From Sphagnum compactum (Eukaryota > Bryophyta > Sphagnopsida > Sphagnales): a stretch of DNA of 64,000 bases. This document shows, piece by piece, positions 34,569-46,978 of the stretch (the first letter of the stretch is position 1; each line of letters begins with the position of its first letter). The position numbers and the translations under genes are program-made. The notes under the pieces were generated by a model. That model was given only the letters and a program-made list of their open reading frames with translations, made no database searches and was not told the DNA's origin. The stretch lies in contig OZ234497.1 of NCBI GenBank assembly GCA_965153455.1, positions 6,014,001-6,078,000 on the forward strand, read 5' to 3'.

Positions 34569-35800
34569 CTACAAAATGTGGGTACAGTTCACTAGTCTGT
34601 TCACTATAACTAATGAATTCACCCAAAATCCAGTGAAATTACTTGGCATATAAGGACACCTTGTTGTAATGTTCAATCGCTCTTTTTTCTCAAAGTCAGT
34701 AGCACTCTTTGCTTTTCTTGCATTTCTATCCTTGAACACATGTTCTTCACTTACTTTACTTCTTGTGGTAACATTAACATCCACCACATTCACATCTGCA
34801 GTGACTATTTGTGTTTTAGCAACAGGTTGAACCTCTATTATTACCATAGATTTCCCATGAAACATTTTTTGCATCTTAGCAAACTTTGGACAATGTGGCA
34901 TGCATATGAAGATGTCTACTATGGTTTTTGACTTGGTTGTGCTGCCTCTGTGGTTGCCACCATGGTTTGCTCCTTCTTCTTTTTGCATGTCTCCACATTG
35001 TGGTTCATCATCCCACAATTTGTGCAATGTTTGTTAGTCTTCCCTATATTACTCTATGTTTTTGCTGGTACTGTCTGTTTGGTACTTTGTGGTACTAACA
35101 ATGCACTTTTTGCTTCTACAATAGTCATGCATTCTTCACACAACATTGCTGCCTCCTTATGTTGTTGTAGTGTTGACCGCTTCATCCCTGTAGTCACAAT
35201 TCTAAGGTATGATTGCAAACCCGCTCTAAACACAATAGTTATAAAACTGTATGTTGTTGGTACTTGTAAACCAGGAGCCAACTTCTCAATCCGCTCAACT
35301 TATAAACCTCCACCTTTTCAATCTCCTCCCGCTTCATATTCTTTAGCTCCATGTATATTTGCTCATCATTCTAAGTCTTTTGATGACATTTGCAAAATGC
35401 ATGTGTAAGCTCCAAAAAAATATAGTCAAGGAATTTTGACATGTAATTATGACACCACTTTGATGTTGTATCTTTTATCATATAACTAAACACATTGATA
35501 ATATATTCTTCAGAAGTTTTTGCATTTGCTTTTATTATAGAATTGAACATTTTGACATGAACATCTGGATCAACATCTTTTTTGAAATCAAGATACTTAA
35601 GAGTTACCTTGTTTGGCCTAACATAATGGCCATCTTTATGATCAAGAATTGGTATAGTTACAAAAAATGGTTTTCGATTTCCTCCTCTTGGATTCACTAC
35701 ATTTGCATTTTTGCACCCTCCAACAACCGTTGAGCTCATTGGTGGTCGATCTATAGTCCTATTCACATGAGTAGTCATTATTGGATTAATAAACACCATC
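34569..35800 (-). pseudogene. gag of RE2, with CCHC zinc knuckle
   Basis: Three open stretches in different frames make up a capsid-like gag: 35799-35371 (KYLDFKKDVDPDVHVKMFN, SKWCHNYMSKFLDYIFLELT), 35281-35054 (LQVPTTYSFITIVFRAGLQS, KRSTLQQHKEAAMLCEECM) and 35027-34569 (HCPKFAKMQKMFHGKS, VTADVNVVDVNVTTRS). A zinc knuckle CTNCGMMNHNVETC (C-x2-C-x4-H-x4-C) is readable near 35025-34980. Gag would package the RNA. Frameshifts separate the pieces. The N-terminal part above 35800 is too decayed to bound. Confidence 0.8.
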
Positions 35801-37317
35801 TAAGGTTTCCCAACAACTCCAGTAATTGTTATTGGTAATGTCATACTCCCATTTAGTTTCTGTCCTACCAAGTCTCAATTTGATCCACTACCCAATTTTG
35901 CTGTAAATCCAATTAATACTCCCCTTTTGACAACATCCATGTTGGATGCAACAACTCTCTAAACTCTTATAGTTGTTATATTCGCATCAAGTGATTAAGG
36001 AACTACTACTCCAACAGGTTGTCTTCAAGTTTCAACAACTGTCACTTTTGACATGATTAGTGAAGATGTGTTCACTTGAGGACAACGATGTTCCATTCTA
36101 TGGTTACCCATTGGTATCCTCTATGGTGCATAATGTGGATGTAAATACACCTATGTTTCTCTGTTTGTAGTCTGAATAGATGAACGAATTTGTTAACTCT
36201 ATGGTCCCAATTGGCTTCCCAACTCCATGCCTCTCAATCTATTCTAGACTACAGGAATTCTTAGTTCTTGTTCCTATGGTTGAGATTTTAATATTCCTGC
36301 TACATTCTATAACTCCACATGTCTAGCAATACTTGCTTTGATGTGAAAAGGCACAAAAGGACAATCCATGATCGCATGTCCTTCTTCATAGAATGCATAA
36401 ACCTTTGAAAGTAATCTGACCATCTCTGAGTCCATAGATTCATAATCCCGTGTTTTGGTTGTGTACCTTGTTTGATCCAATTTTAAATTCCTTTGATGTG
36501 AGTATCATTGCGGTACTTCATCCAACACATTCACCTGTGCCTCTGCATATTCAAATGATCATGTTTAATTTTCTTCAATCTCCTCACACACATCAACATT
36601 GGTGTTTTCATCCACCTCCCAGTCTTCCATTGGTTCATAGTAATCTAGAGATGTAGACTAATACACAACCTGGGTTGTATACCTTTTATAACATCCATTC
36701 CTTGGCTATTCACTGACTTTGGACTTGAAATTTCCTGCGGTTGATTAGGTACTACAAAAGTCTCTACTCCATTTTGATCTCTTCGACTTTAAATCACATT
36801 TTGCGGCTGAGAAATATACTACACCCACTAATTTGGCTAAGTAGTCAATTGCATCTTTTTTCATGGAGATCATCATTTGTAATTGTGCCTTCTTTGAAGA
36901 CCCCCAGTCCATACTTCACGCCATAGGCCTTTCTTCTGTTCTTAGAATTCATTTGTCCAACATCAGATTCCATTATGGGGTTTTTATAAGCCTTGCATAC
37001 TCTTCTCCATTTTCAAGATTATCTCATGTTTGTCTTTCGATAACTTGCCGATTTACCTCCAAGTCCAATTATTGTTATAAACTCTAGGTCACCATTCGAT
37101 TCATCTTGTTCCAAAATTCTTCGTTTTTAGAGTTTGTAGATTGTTTTGTAATCCTTATGGCATTAACCGCTTACACCTCTAATACTTTTTAACCTACCCC
37201 TTTAAATTATAAATTAAAAAAAAACAAAACTATTCATTTGAATCCTCTCCTCTACAATACAACAACAAAATTTGTAGAAAACCTTCTCATTACTAAAAGA
37301 AAAACAGAAAAAAATTT
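35801..37317 (-). other. RE2 leader and decayed N-terminal gag region
   Basis: Lying between the recognisable gag and the primer-binding site, this stretch should hold the untranslated leader and the start of gag. No frame stays open for long on the minus strand, and plus-strand ORFs (36450-36656, 36741-37087) are antisense shadows. No start codon can be chosen. Confidence 0.5.
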
Positions 37318-37336
37318 CCCCACAAGATGGTCGCCA
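37318..37336 (-). other. Primer-binding site of RE2
   Basis: On the minus strand TGGCGACCATCTTGTGGGG lies two bases inside the LTR end (..ctacca). Plant LTR retrotransposons typically have a TGG-starting tRNA-complementary site here. The matching tRNA cannot be named without a search. Confidence 0.65.
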
Positions 37337-37338
37337 AA

Positions 37339-37963
37339 TGGTAGACGTGAAATTTAATTCCTACATAATATTTCACATTACTTTAACAACATATTTACAT
37401 TTAATATGCATACATTCACTATTCCTGCCTTAATTCTCAACATTTTTAACACTACCATTGATTTAAACACCAAATTCATGGTTATTTCATATAACTAGAA
37501 TTTGCATTGCAGAATACATTGTAAAAAACTTCAGAAACAAGATTACATTTCATTTAATCATAATCTCATACTAAATAATTCACACAACAATATGAACATA
37601 AATTCATTGTAGAAGTCTGTGCTTTTCTATATTATTGTAAACATGAATCAAAATTACAACAAAATCCCATGTTTTGTTGAAAAAAAACCCCAACACAACA
37701 ATTAAAATTTGTGGTATATCAAAATAGAGTCTATGGTTTTCTATTGCAAATACCTTTAGCTCCTCTATCTTTTCTTTCACAAACTCTATGTTTAAGAATC
37801 TCCATGTTTTCCAAAACTCTCCCCTTTTGAACCATCCCAAGTCACATCACCATGATCAAAACCAACAAGAATTCAAAATTCAAACTAACAAAGTTCCCTG
37901 ATTAGTCCCTAATCCTAATGCCTTGTTCATCCAAAATCATGTACTCATCCTACCCCCTTAACA
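37339..37963 (-). repeat. 5' LTR of RE2
   Basis: On the minus strand it starts TGTTAAGGGGGTAGG (at 37963) and ends TTTCACGTCTACCA (at 37339), just before the primer-binding site. Length is 625 bp with TG..CA ends. It shares its ends and several internal blocks with the RE1 3' LTR, which fixed both edges. No 3' LTR partner is found in the window; it may lie beyond the CACTA insertion or be lost. The next five bases outside are ATGAG. Confidence 0.65.
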
Positions 37964-38380
37964 ATGAGAATTTGTGTTTTTGGCATTCTTTATTTTTTGC
38001 GTTCTCATTCACACCATTGCCATAAGACCCATGTTGTTTTGTATTTTGTTTCTTCCTTGTTACTTCTAATCTTTAGTTGTTTCTAGTTACCACCACAATC
38101 TTGTTTTTCTACTTCATTTTCTATTTAACATCTACTTCATGCCCCTAAAACCCAAGTTTTTTTGTATTTTGTTTCTTCCTGGTTGCTTTTGATTATTAGT
38201 TTGCTTCAATTGCTTCATGACATCACCATTTTCCTCAACCTTAAACTCAACTTTTTTTACATGCTCCATTGAAGCCACCTCAAAATTTCAAATTCTAGCT
38301 TTTCTTTTTCAGGAATGTGTCTGCACTTGTCTAAGGTGAATGTTCTGTGTGACCAACTAATTTAACATTGCCTCTTGACC
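37964..38380. other. Spacer between RE2 LTR and hAT pseudogene
   Basis: Pyrimidine-rich DNA with repeated 'tttgtattttgtttcttcct' words at 38037 and 38162, 125 bp apart, which suggests a short direct duplication. No gene is seen. The hAT element's own left terminus should lie here but I could not identify it. Confidence 0.5.
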
Positions 38381-40620
38381 TTCCCCCTATTGAATTAGAA
38401 GATAATGCAATGGTTGAAGTGCTTGCAGATTTTGGCAAAGGTAAGCAAGTTGTGGATAATGGGGCTAATGAAGTCGAACCAAAAAAGAAGAGGAAAAATG
38501 GATGGGAAATTAATTAGGTGTATCACAATGTGTGGGCATCTTGCTTTTGTTGGTCAGAACATGTGTGAGTTGTAGATGGGTAAATGAAGATGGTGCGTTG
38601 TTGAGTGTGCACAAAAATTGAAGGCAAGGAAAAGCGTCTTGTGTCAAAACTTGATTCATTGATTAAACATTCTAGCAAGAAGAAGGCGAAGAAACCCATG
38701 CCTGGGCATGTTGTGGGTGAATATTACCTAAACCCAGATTTTACCCATGTGAAGAACGAGAAGATTTGTACAACATGATAAGGAATAACAACATTATAGA
38801 ACAAGTGCACCATGGGAGTGGAACTGAGAAGAAGAAAAATATGTCTATTTTTTGGCCATTTGGCATTTGCTTAGTTTGGGGTGGCCTATAATAGATTTTG
38901 AAAATTTGGAAAGTTTTTTTCATTTTTGAAAGTTCCAAATACATCAAGGATGCATTGGTCTAACTCTTTGGGTTGGGGTATGGCATGAGTAGGAGGTGGT
39001 TTTGTGAGCCACCAAGACAATGGTACAAAATGCCACATTTATTGTAACCACCATCAACAACCAAAGTTGGATCTTTGTTCATGTTTATGTGATGAAGGGT
39101 TTCTAGTGGGTTTTTATTCTACTGAACTTGTAGAAAATGATAGAAGGTTCTAGGGTTGATAACATGACAGCCATGATTGTCAACAACCTTATGTCAATTG
39201 GGGGCTTATTAAAATCAAATATTGCAAGGAAGCTTGTATGCTTTGGTGTTGATGGGGTCATTATGTTCCAAGGTACTAAGATTGGGGTCATTAGACAATT
39301 GTAAGAAAAGCATGTTCCTTTCCTAATTGGGGTCAATTGTGTAGCTCATCAAACCAACTTAGCGGTTCAAACTTTGAGTCCTCTAGGATTTATTGCCAAG
39401 AATGAAGCCCTCTTGGCTTCAATTTATGATTACTATGCGCATTCCCCAAAATGAGCCTTGGAATATTCCAAGCTAGCTAAGGTGATGCAGAAGAAAAGGC
39501 TAAAGATTTTGCAAAATGTGAAGACTAGGTGGATTAGCATGATCGCACCTACGAAACATGTGTGGTATGAGTACAAACCTTTGCTTGTGAAGATGGTTGA
39601 AGATGTTGACAATGCAAAGGCCAACTATGAGTTGTTATGTAATGTGGAAACCTTGTTGGGGTTACCATATGTACTGCCATTGCTGGAATGTGTGCAAAGC
39701 TTGAGCAATTTTGCACAAAGCTACCAAGTTTTTATTTGTGATTTCATTGCAACTACGAAGATCTACCATCAAACCTTGTTCAAGCTATATTGTGATCCTA
39801 ATCACAAGTATGACTATGATCAATTTATTGAGTTTTTAGACTTGGCTTTTTGCATTAGTGAGAATCTTTCCATAGCTTGGTGAAAGCACCTTGACTCTGG
39901 CATTGAGTATTTGGCTTTCCAGATCAAGGGCAAGTTGTACATGATGCACAAGTCGGCTATTGGTTTGGGGGTTGTGGGGATGGTGACTTGGGATGATTGG
40001 GAACTAGCTTGTGAGAATGTGAAGATGCAGTGCACTGTTGCAACCATTTTTTTAATTGATGAACATAACAAGAGATTCTTGCATTAGGAATTGATGTGAT
40101 GAAACAACTAACATTGTGTACCTGCATTATTGGTAGACCCCTGAATCTTGCCAAGGTATTCCTCCACATTTGGCTCCCATAAAGGTACTTTTTGGTCATT
40201 AGAAGCCACTAGGCCCTAATGGAACATTTGTTCTTGCCTTGATTGATGGAGCATTCTTTGAGCACCAGTTTAGTTTTTTCAAGGTCACCATCCAGCACTA
40301 ATCTAAGTAGGCTATGGAGCCACCCTTTGATGACAACCCCACATCTTGCATGTGGGAGAAGATGGCGTCTTTTGCAATTTTGAACCAATGGCTATTGGAG
40401 TGGTTCACGTTGGTAAACTTATGCCTAGTCATTGTCTTGGGTAGTGTTGAAAATGAGTGCATTTTCTCCAATTTGAATTTTACTCTCCAAGTTGGGGAAC
40501 CGCTTGCCAACCCACTTGGACTTAGTTGTCCACATGTATGCACAACATTTCTTCAAGCTTGAGAATTTTATTTTCTATTATACAATCATAGATTGGAGTA
40601 GCAACAAAATCTACAACGGG
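38380..40620 (+). pseudogene. hAT-type transposase gene, decayed
   Basis: Reading across frameshifts, an N-terminal BED-like zinc finger region (C-x2-C near 38598, then LVSKLDSLIKHSSKKKAKKP) is followed by a central part: IARKLVCFGVDGVIMFQGTK (39220), VPFLIGVNCVAHQTNLAVQT (39320), LLASIYDYYAHSPK (39410) and the intact 141-codon stretch 39458-39883 (ILQNVKTRWISMIAPTKHVW, LLCNVETLLGLPYVLPLLEC). The C-terminal dimerisation region reads NECIFSNLNF near 40450, then LDLVVHMYAQHFFKLENF and SNKIYNGMDA to 40620. The order fits plant hAT transposases with a zinc-finger/DUF659-like core. Numerous stops and shifts make it inactive. Terminal repeats and an 8-bp duplication were not found. Confidence 0.75.
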
Positions 40621-40909
40621 ATGGATGCATAGTTGCTAGCTCAGGTTGCTTATCACATGTAATAGTTGCATTTTGTCCCACCTCTTTCAAGTTTTGTTGA
40701 GCAACAATCTATTTGTTGTTAGGATGTAATTTTTGTGTGGACTTGAAATTGAAACTTTTGATGCCCTTTGTTTTGTTTGAGTTTGAATGAGTTCAATGTA
40801 TGCAAAGGTTTGTTTGGCATTGTGGTCTAGTGGTGACATTGATAGTGCTCATGAATGCATTACAACCATCAACTACAACTTGTTTGCTATGTTTTGTGGG
40901 TATTAACTA

Positions 40910-40941
40910 GTGTGGGGGGGGGGGGGAGGGGGGTTAGGGTA
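40910..40941. repeat. Poly-G run
   Basis: A run of more than 13 G, one A, then more G. Similar runs occur at 51315-51342 and 52928-52952. Such runs are prone to length error in assemblies. Confidence 0.8.
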
Positions 40942-41229
40942 TGTGATTAACTGGGTGTAAAGTCCAGTTTTTTAATAGAAACCTAGATGGGTACAAACAA
41001 GTTCTTTTACCAGGGTTTTTGGAAGACCCCCTTAGAAACGGAACCATCAATTTAAAGTTATGAGTTAAAAATTATGACGAAAACAAGAATCAAAGGTCAA
41101 AATTTCCAAGTTGCTTTCTCCCCCATGGAGAAAAGGACTAAGTTACTTTCTCCCTTGGACGAAGTTGCCTCAAGGAGCAATTTTTCATGGTGAGAAAGGT
41201 ATCAAGTTACTTTTCCCCTAGGGAGAAGA

Positions 41230-42650
41230 AGATTATGTTGCTTCGGGGAAAAGGCCGGGACTAAGTTCCCTTGAAGAGCAAGTTCCTAAATGTATGACAA
41301 GAAATTACAAGGGGTAAAATTTATCCAAATCAAATTTTTTTATACCATTGGAAAACTCTCAAAGAATAGTTATCTAATATGATCTTGCATTTTCAATTTG
41401 AAAGTACGAGCTAAAATTTATGACGAAAAGAAGAGTTGTGGGTCAAATTTTCACTTCTCCTCGAGGGAAATTTGACCTGCAGCTCTTCTTTTCATCATAA
41501 CTTTTATCTTGTACCTTCAAATTGAAAATTCAAGATCATTTCAGATATTTATGCTTTGAAAGCTTTCCAATGGGTAAAAACAAAGTCAAAGGAACCACCC
41601 AAGTGAATGGACATTCCTTAAAATTATTTTTTTAATGTTTAAAAGATCATAAAAGAAACGTACTAGTTTGGATTGTTATAAAAGTTTTTGGAATGTTTTT
41701 TGCATGTTCAAAGCACTCAAATCTCAAGAATGGATAGTCCTTAATTTTTTCAAACATTTTGTTTTCTACCAAATGTGCACCATTCTTTTTAAAAATTGGA
41801 GAAGATTTTAACATTGATGATTGTAAGTACAAAAGGACTTGAATTAATGAATTATTTTTGTAACCAATTTGAGCACATTTGGTTCAAACGTGCTTTTGAC
41901 CTTGAAAACTATGGATTTTGAAAATGTGGCCTTCACAAAAGTTATTCATATTTATGTGATAAAGGGCATGAATGCATAATATATATGATATAAAATTAAT
42001 TTGTAATCTAAATGTATGTATATCTAACATGCAGTGTTAAATTGGGTATCCACAATACAAAATTATAAACCAACACATAAATGCCACGTGTCATGTGTAG
42101 TCCTTAGAAAAGGACTTTTACCTTAGCACCCTTGGCTCCTTTTACAATGTCTTCACCTTAATGGTATAAAGAACATTTGATTTCGATAAATTTTACCCTT
42201 TATAATTTCTTGTCAAACATTCAAGAACTTAATTCCCGAGGGGAACATAGTCCTTTTTTTCCGCAGGAGAATTTAGTCCCCTTCTCCCCAAGGGAAATTG
42301 TTCCCCAAAAGAACATAGTCCATTTCTCTTCAGGGGAGAAAATAACTTGGAAATTTTGATCCTCAATTTTTTTCATCATAACTTTTAGCTCATAGCTTCA
42401 AATTGAAAATGCAAGATCATTTTAGATATTTATGTTTTTAGAGCTTTCCAATGACATAAATAATGTTATATTTGGACAAATTTTATCCCTTGTATTTTTT
42501 TTTATCAAACATTCGAGAATTTGCTCCCCGAAGAAAATTGCTCCAACTTAATCATTTTCTCCATTAAGAAGCTGCTACTTAGGGGAAGTTGTTCCCCATG
42601 ACAACTTAAACCCCTTCTCTTTAAGGGAACGTGATGAAGGTTTTTTTTTT
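41230..42650. repeat. Palindromic repeat complex, split by a family-B insertion
   Basis: Left arm 41230-41455 is the inverted copy of a right arm that starts at 41462 and continues, after removal of 41572-42162, to about 42240. Both contain 'tatgacgaaaagaagag'-type and 'ttgaaaatgcaagatcat'-type blocks. A direct copy of the same 290-bp unit begins at about 42455. Many 'cccc ttctcc' and 'ggagaa' words occur. The 60-codon ORF at 42177-42359 lies wholly in the repeat. Confidence 0.7.
41572..42158 (-). mobile_element. Family-B element B5
   Basis: The left end GGGTAAAAACAAAG..AAAGGAACC and right end ggctcctttt..gtcttcacct are inverted copies. It is flanked by CAAT (41568-41571) and TAAT (42159-42162), a duplication with one C-to-T change. 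The uninterrupted site is visible in the left palindrome arm at 41344-41353 (complement ttttccaatggt). The interior aligns, inverted, with B3 at 6342-6840. Length is 587 bp, with no true gene (the 61-codon ORF at 41647-41832 is a by-product). Confidence 0.75.
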
Positions 42651-43279
42651 GGATGTGGAATTTTGCAACTTTTTGACCTATTGTCCAAACGTGCAAGACA
42701 TATGAAGGAAAAAAATTAGAAAAATGTAGCCGAAATCGCCATCATTAGATGGATAGTGTATGATAATTTTGTCATTTTTTAAGGCACAAGGAGTGAACCC
42801 CTTGGGGAGTGATTTCCCTCAAGGAAAAAGAAAATTGTTGTTTAATATAAACCTTCTCCTTTAGACATTTTGGGGTTCAACTCCCTTGGAAGGTTCTTTG
42901 AATAAAATTTTAATAAATAAATTAAATTAGAAATATTGTCGCCAATCGCACTACATGTAACAACCATTGACTTGCCAATGCATAGAAATGAAAATCTAAG
43001 TAGTCATTAAAAATCAAGAATTTTTTTCTATAATCATGCATTGCACATGTGGCAAAGAATAATAAAAGCCATCTGGTAATTTTCCCAAATGCATGTGACT
43101 TATTGACTAGGTAATCTCTAAATAGCTTAAGAAGCTTAGACAACCTTTAGGTAGCCTTTGGGTAATCTCTAAATAATTTAAGAAGCCTAGACAACCCTTA
43201 ACTAGGCACATAGATAACTTAAGTAGCCCTATTCAACCCCTATGCAACCTTATAGTCATTATGTATCCTATCTAATTTA
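42651..43279. other. No recognised gene; CTAG/GGTA-type words near the right side
   Basis: AT-rich with 'ggtaatctctaaata' repeated at 43111 and 43161. The minus-strand ORF 42922-43143 overlaps that repeat and has no motif. Confidence 0.5.
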
Positions 43280-43900
43280 CACTAGAAATTTTTTTGTCCT
43301 TTGCAACTAAGAAGTTTATGATTTCAAGTCTTAAATGACTATATGTATGACTTTAATCATAAACTGTAATTTTGAATCCTATGTGTAAAAAATCATAGTC
43401 ATATATTATTAATGGGGTATGTGACTAATAAATGATGAAGTGGTACCAAGATGAAAAGTGTTAGTTTTCATCACTTTTATTTCATTTATATGACATCCAT
43501 GATTGATGAAAAAGTGATATGGACATCCAATTGACATTACAATCATTAAAAAATCATTACAAATCATTTGATATGAACATAGACAACCCTATCCCCCACC
43601 TACCTACTTACCCAATAAACCACCTACCTATCACCTACCTACCTATTTATTTACTTACCCACCCACCCACCTACCTGCCTGCCCACCCACACACCCACCT
43701 ACCTACCTACTTATGGACCACCTAAATGCCAACCCACCCACACATAACCCACCTACTTATCTACCTATCTAACCACCCACCCGCCCATTTACTTACCTAT
43801 CCATTCATCCACCAACCTACCTCGTCAACCTACTTACTTACCTACCTACCTCTTATTTCCTATCTCCTATAACCTACCTACCTCCTATCTATCATCCTAC
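43280..43900 (-). mobile_element. CACTA-type end, copy A5, with TACC-rich array
   Basis: It begins CACTAGAAATTTTTTTGTCC. The next 300 bp is the inverted copy of the right end of A1 (3665-3964), including 'catgattgatgaaaaagtg' and 'tatgacatccatg' blocks. From 43594 to about 43900 the sequence is TACC/CACC tetranucleotide-rich, as in A1. A matching second terminus was not found; candidate 'cttgtagtg' at 44251 has mismatched flanks. Confidence 0.6.
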
Positions 43901-44262
43901 AACTTGTTTTTCAAAATTTTCACATGGTTCTGAAACATGGTTCAAATTATGTGGAATCACATCATTCAATAAATCTCAACTTTCATAGAGGTCAAAATAA
44001 ATTATAATTGTTTTTGGAATATATTTATATTTTTCAATATTATTTCATAGATATTATTTCAAACACATATTTTAACATCACATAATATGAAATCAGATTT
44101 TTTTTTTAAAAATGATTTTTAATGTGATGGGTTATCATAATATTTTATTAAAATGTGAAAGTATTTTTAATAATGACATTATTGAAGTTCGAAAATGTGC
44201 CACCCAAAAAACTAGCATCCAATGATGCACAAAAAAGGGTCCCTTGTAGTGTGTTTTCACCC
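43901..44262. other. AT-rich stretch ending in a family-B-like terminus
   Basis: The right edge reads 'gggtcccttgtagtgtgttttcaccc', whose complement GGGTGAAAACACAC resembles a family-B end. No left partner was found, so I do not call an element. Confidence 0.35.
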
Positions 44263-46310
44263 TATTGAAACTTGGAGATATCAATACAAATTTGTACAAC
44301 AACACTTTTTCCATTTGGATTTGAAGTACTTATAGAATACACATTCACAAATTACAAGTTGTCTTTTGTATTTTTGTGCAACACATTTCTTGACGTTTCA
44401 TTGAGGAGGTAGTTTCCTTGTGCATGCTTCTTCCAATGATGTGGTAATGCAATATTCATGGGTGTTGCGATTTATCAAAAAAATTGCAAGGTGGTTGAGA
44501 ATGGGAGAGGATAAAAGGTGCGACATGAAAAGGCACATAATGTGTGTGCCTTTCCATAGCCAAAATGTAGGTAGGTGAAAAGACATAGTTTCGGACAACA
44601 TAGACAAACAATATTTTTTTATTGCATAAGTTTAAAGATTGGAATCAAATTGGACAAAAGGTTCATTCTCCCATAAAATATTCATGGAATCAATGTAAAA
44701 CTTACCTCATTACCATTATAGGCTATTATGGTCATCACAATGATTCCAAAGATGTCACAAGCCAAACAACCAAATATTCATTTCCTCACAATTTATCTCT
44801 TGAATTGCAAATGTTACACATTTCAATTGAGAAATCGTAGTCCAATTGCTTCTAGATGCAAAATAATTCAATTTCATCCACAAGTCCCCAAGAAAAACAA
44901 AAAAAATCAAATGTTCACAATGGAAAGATCCCATTTTGTTACACACCATCGTGGACAAGGCATGCTTACCCAATGACCCAATATATTATATCTCACTAGG
45001 ACCAATTTGTATAGATTCCCAAACAACCTTCTCATAACCAGTATAACTACCACTATAACCTTTAGATTGTAATCATCCAACAAAAAGGTCCATGTAATTC
45101 TTCTAAATTTTTTATCCACTAATCTAACTATAAGCCTTTACAACCTAAAAGTTTTGAACCACAAAAACAGAAAATAGTTTTGTATAATCTAGAGAAAATA
45201 CTTTGATTGACCTTAATTAAGAAAAAAAAACCCCACAAACACCACCTTTAATTCAATTGGAAAACCTCCAATGAAAGCATATGGCCAAGACTTTTGGATT
45301 TACAAAATTACATGCTTTTGCAAGGTGACCAATCCTAAGGAAAAAAACTATGGAGATTTTCCTTGAGTTGGCACCTACCAACCAGCTTAATTGCATAAAG
45401 GAAATGAAAAACAAAAACGCCTATTTTATCTCATGTTGAGTGGCAAACTTAGCAAACTGAGCCAGCTTGAAAAGAGTTCTTTCTAGCACTTTACTCTTTT
45501 CAATTCCTTAGCAAACTCTTTTAACCTATACTAGGTATTGAATGAAGTCACCAGTTGAAACCTTGCCCATACATACCTGAATTGCCATTACAGCTACAGT
45601 ACAAAAGCCTTGTTACAAGAGCATTGTTGACAAACGACAAAACATTATCACCACTCAAAGAGGACTGGGACTGGTAGGTTAAATGGGAATTTGATGAAGT
45701 CTTGTGTGCTGAATCACTTTTCAGAAAACCAAATGTTTTTTTTCCCCCATTCCTTTCTAATCTCTACCTAACCAAAGTCCCCTTTCACAAGCTGAGAAGG
45801 TACCTATTGAAATATTATAAAATGTCAAGTTCCAGCACTTACATGTATATTATATATATATATATAGATATATGTGAGGGAAGGAAGGATGGAGGGGGGA
45901 TGAGGGTTGTGTGTGGTTATAGTGGGGTCTTGGCATAAATAATTTGGCAACTCATGTTGAATTGTGCAATCTTTCAATGAAATTGGCAAACGGATAGCCA
46001 TAAAACCATGGAATGGACAAGGTGAAATATTTTTCTTTCGTGTGAGCATCAAGCTAATTTAGTCCAAGTGGTTGAGGGTTTCAATTGAATACTAGTAACC
46101 CTTAAACCCTAAACCAGCATGTTAGTTCATAGCTCCATGAAGACCTGCTCCAATTTGTGTGTGTAGGCCTAATTGGAAGGCATGTTAACCAGAGTACTTT
46201 TGCCTCCACCGTTTGGGTGACATTTCAAAGAAAGGAATGCCCACTTCAGCAAGTGTTGTACTTTTCAAAATGACCCTCATTTTTTTCCATTACTTTTGTG
46301 TGATAAAACA
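44263..46310. other. No recognised gene
   Basis: Short ORFs on both strands (44398-44607, 44622-44976, 44907-45119, 45702-45938) overlap one another and lack motifs. A short TA microsatellite lies at about 45848-45866. Confidence 0.5.
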
Positions 46311-46444
46311 GGGGAAAAGTCCGAGGAGGTCTTTACACTCAGTAAAGCCCGTGGCTGATGGGCTTTACCGGAATAAGGGCCCACACGAGGTGCTGCCTCA
46401 TTTGGGCCCAATTCCGGTAAAGCGACGCCCGAAGACTTTTACCC
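46311..46444. mobile_element. Short GC-rich MITE-like palindrome
   Basis: The ends are inverted copies: ggggaaaagtc..ggtctttac and gtaaagcg..gacttttaccc. Within, 'ctttaccgg.ataagggccca' pairs with 'tgggcccaattccggtaaag', and 'gtaaagccc' pairs with 'gggctttac'. The whole 134 bp can fold. It is far more GC-rich than its surroundings. No clear target duplication. The 79-codon ORF 46213-46452 reads through it and is not taken as a gene. Confidence 0.6.
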
Positions 46445-46786
46445 TATGGTAAACACCCTAGCTTTCATAGGGGTCATTGGGTTAACAAGTCAAAACCATG
46501 TGGCCCCTTCGGTCAAACCTTGAGGAATTTCAAAGGGTTGATAATAAAAAAGTAACCACTCTATAAACTAGAGGTGACGGGCAGCGTCATCTAGCTCTTG
46601 GTTTTGAAGCAAGCCTTTAGTTCAGTTTGGGCGAGTTTTTAAATTTGGACGGAACTTCATATTCAAGTTCTTGCTTAAGATCTGAATTTGGCTGAGCCTC
46701 CTCGGTGCCAATTTGAAAAAGGGCCTTCAAATTGTTGTATCTATGGTTGGTTTTGGTGTTTTTCAAAAGAAGTTGGAACCTTAGTA

Positions 46787-46978
46787 GGGGTGATGGCTCA
46801 CCTGGTAGAGCCTCTTCTGGGAGCCTAGGACCACAAAAGATCCTAGCAAGGATTTAACCCAGTGCTGTGCAGGTTAAACTCCTGCTGACCTCTCCCAATG
46901 AGCTTGACTTGGGGGTGCCAATTGATTATCAGGTCAGGTCTGCTGTGGCCTTCCAAAAACCCTAATAATAATAATATA
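46787..46978 (+). mobile_element. tRNA-derived SINE
   Basis: It starts ggggtgatggctcacctggt, an internal RNA polymerase III A-box-like sequence (TGGCTCACCTGG), followed about 45 bp later by a B-box-like GGATTTAACCC (46850-46860). The 3' end is a (taa)n-type tail after 'ccaaaaacccta'. Length of about 190 bp fits plant SINEs. It codes for nothing and would depend on a LINE for movement. Flanking duplications are not obvious. Confidence 0.65.

Noticed and set aside
34740-35408. Plus-strand ORFs opposite gag
   Set aside because: Antisense shadows of the minus-strand gag reading, which has a clear zinc knuckle.
43280-44251. Complete CACTA copy A5 ending at cttgtagtg (44251)
   Set aside because: Flanking triplets differ (TTA, TGT) and the 44251-44262 edge looks like a family-B end.
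46787-46870. tRNA gene
   Set aside because: A- and B-box-like words are present but there is no cloverleaf, and the sequence continues into a SINE body and tail.
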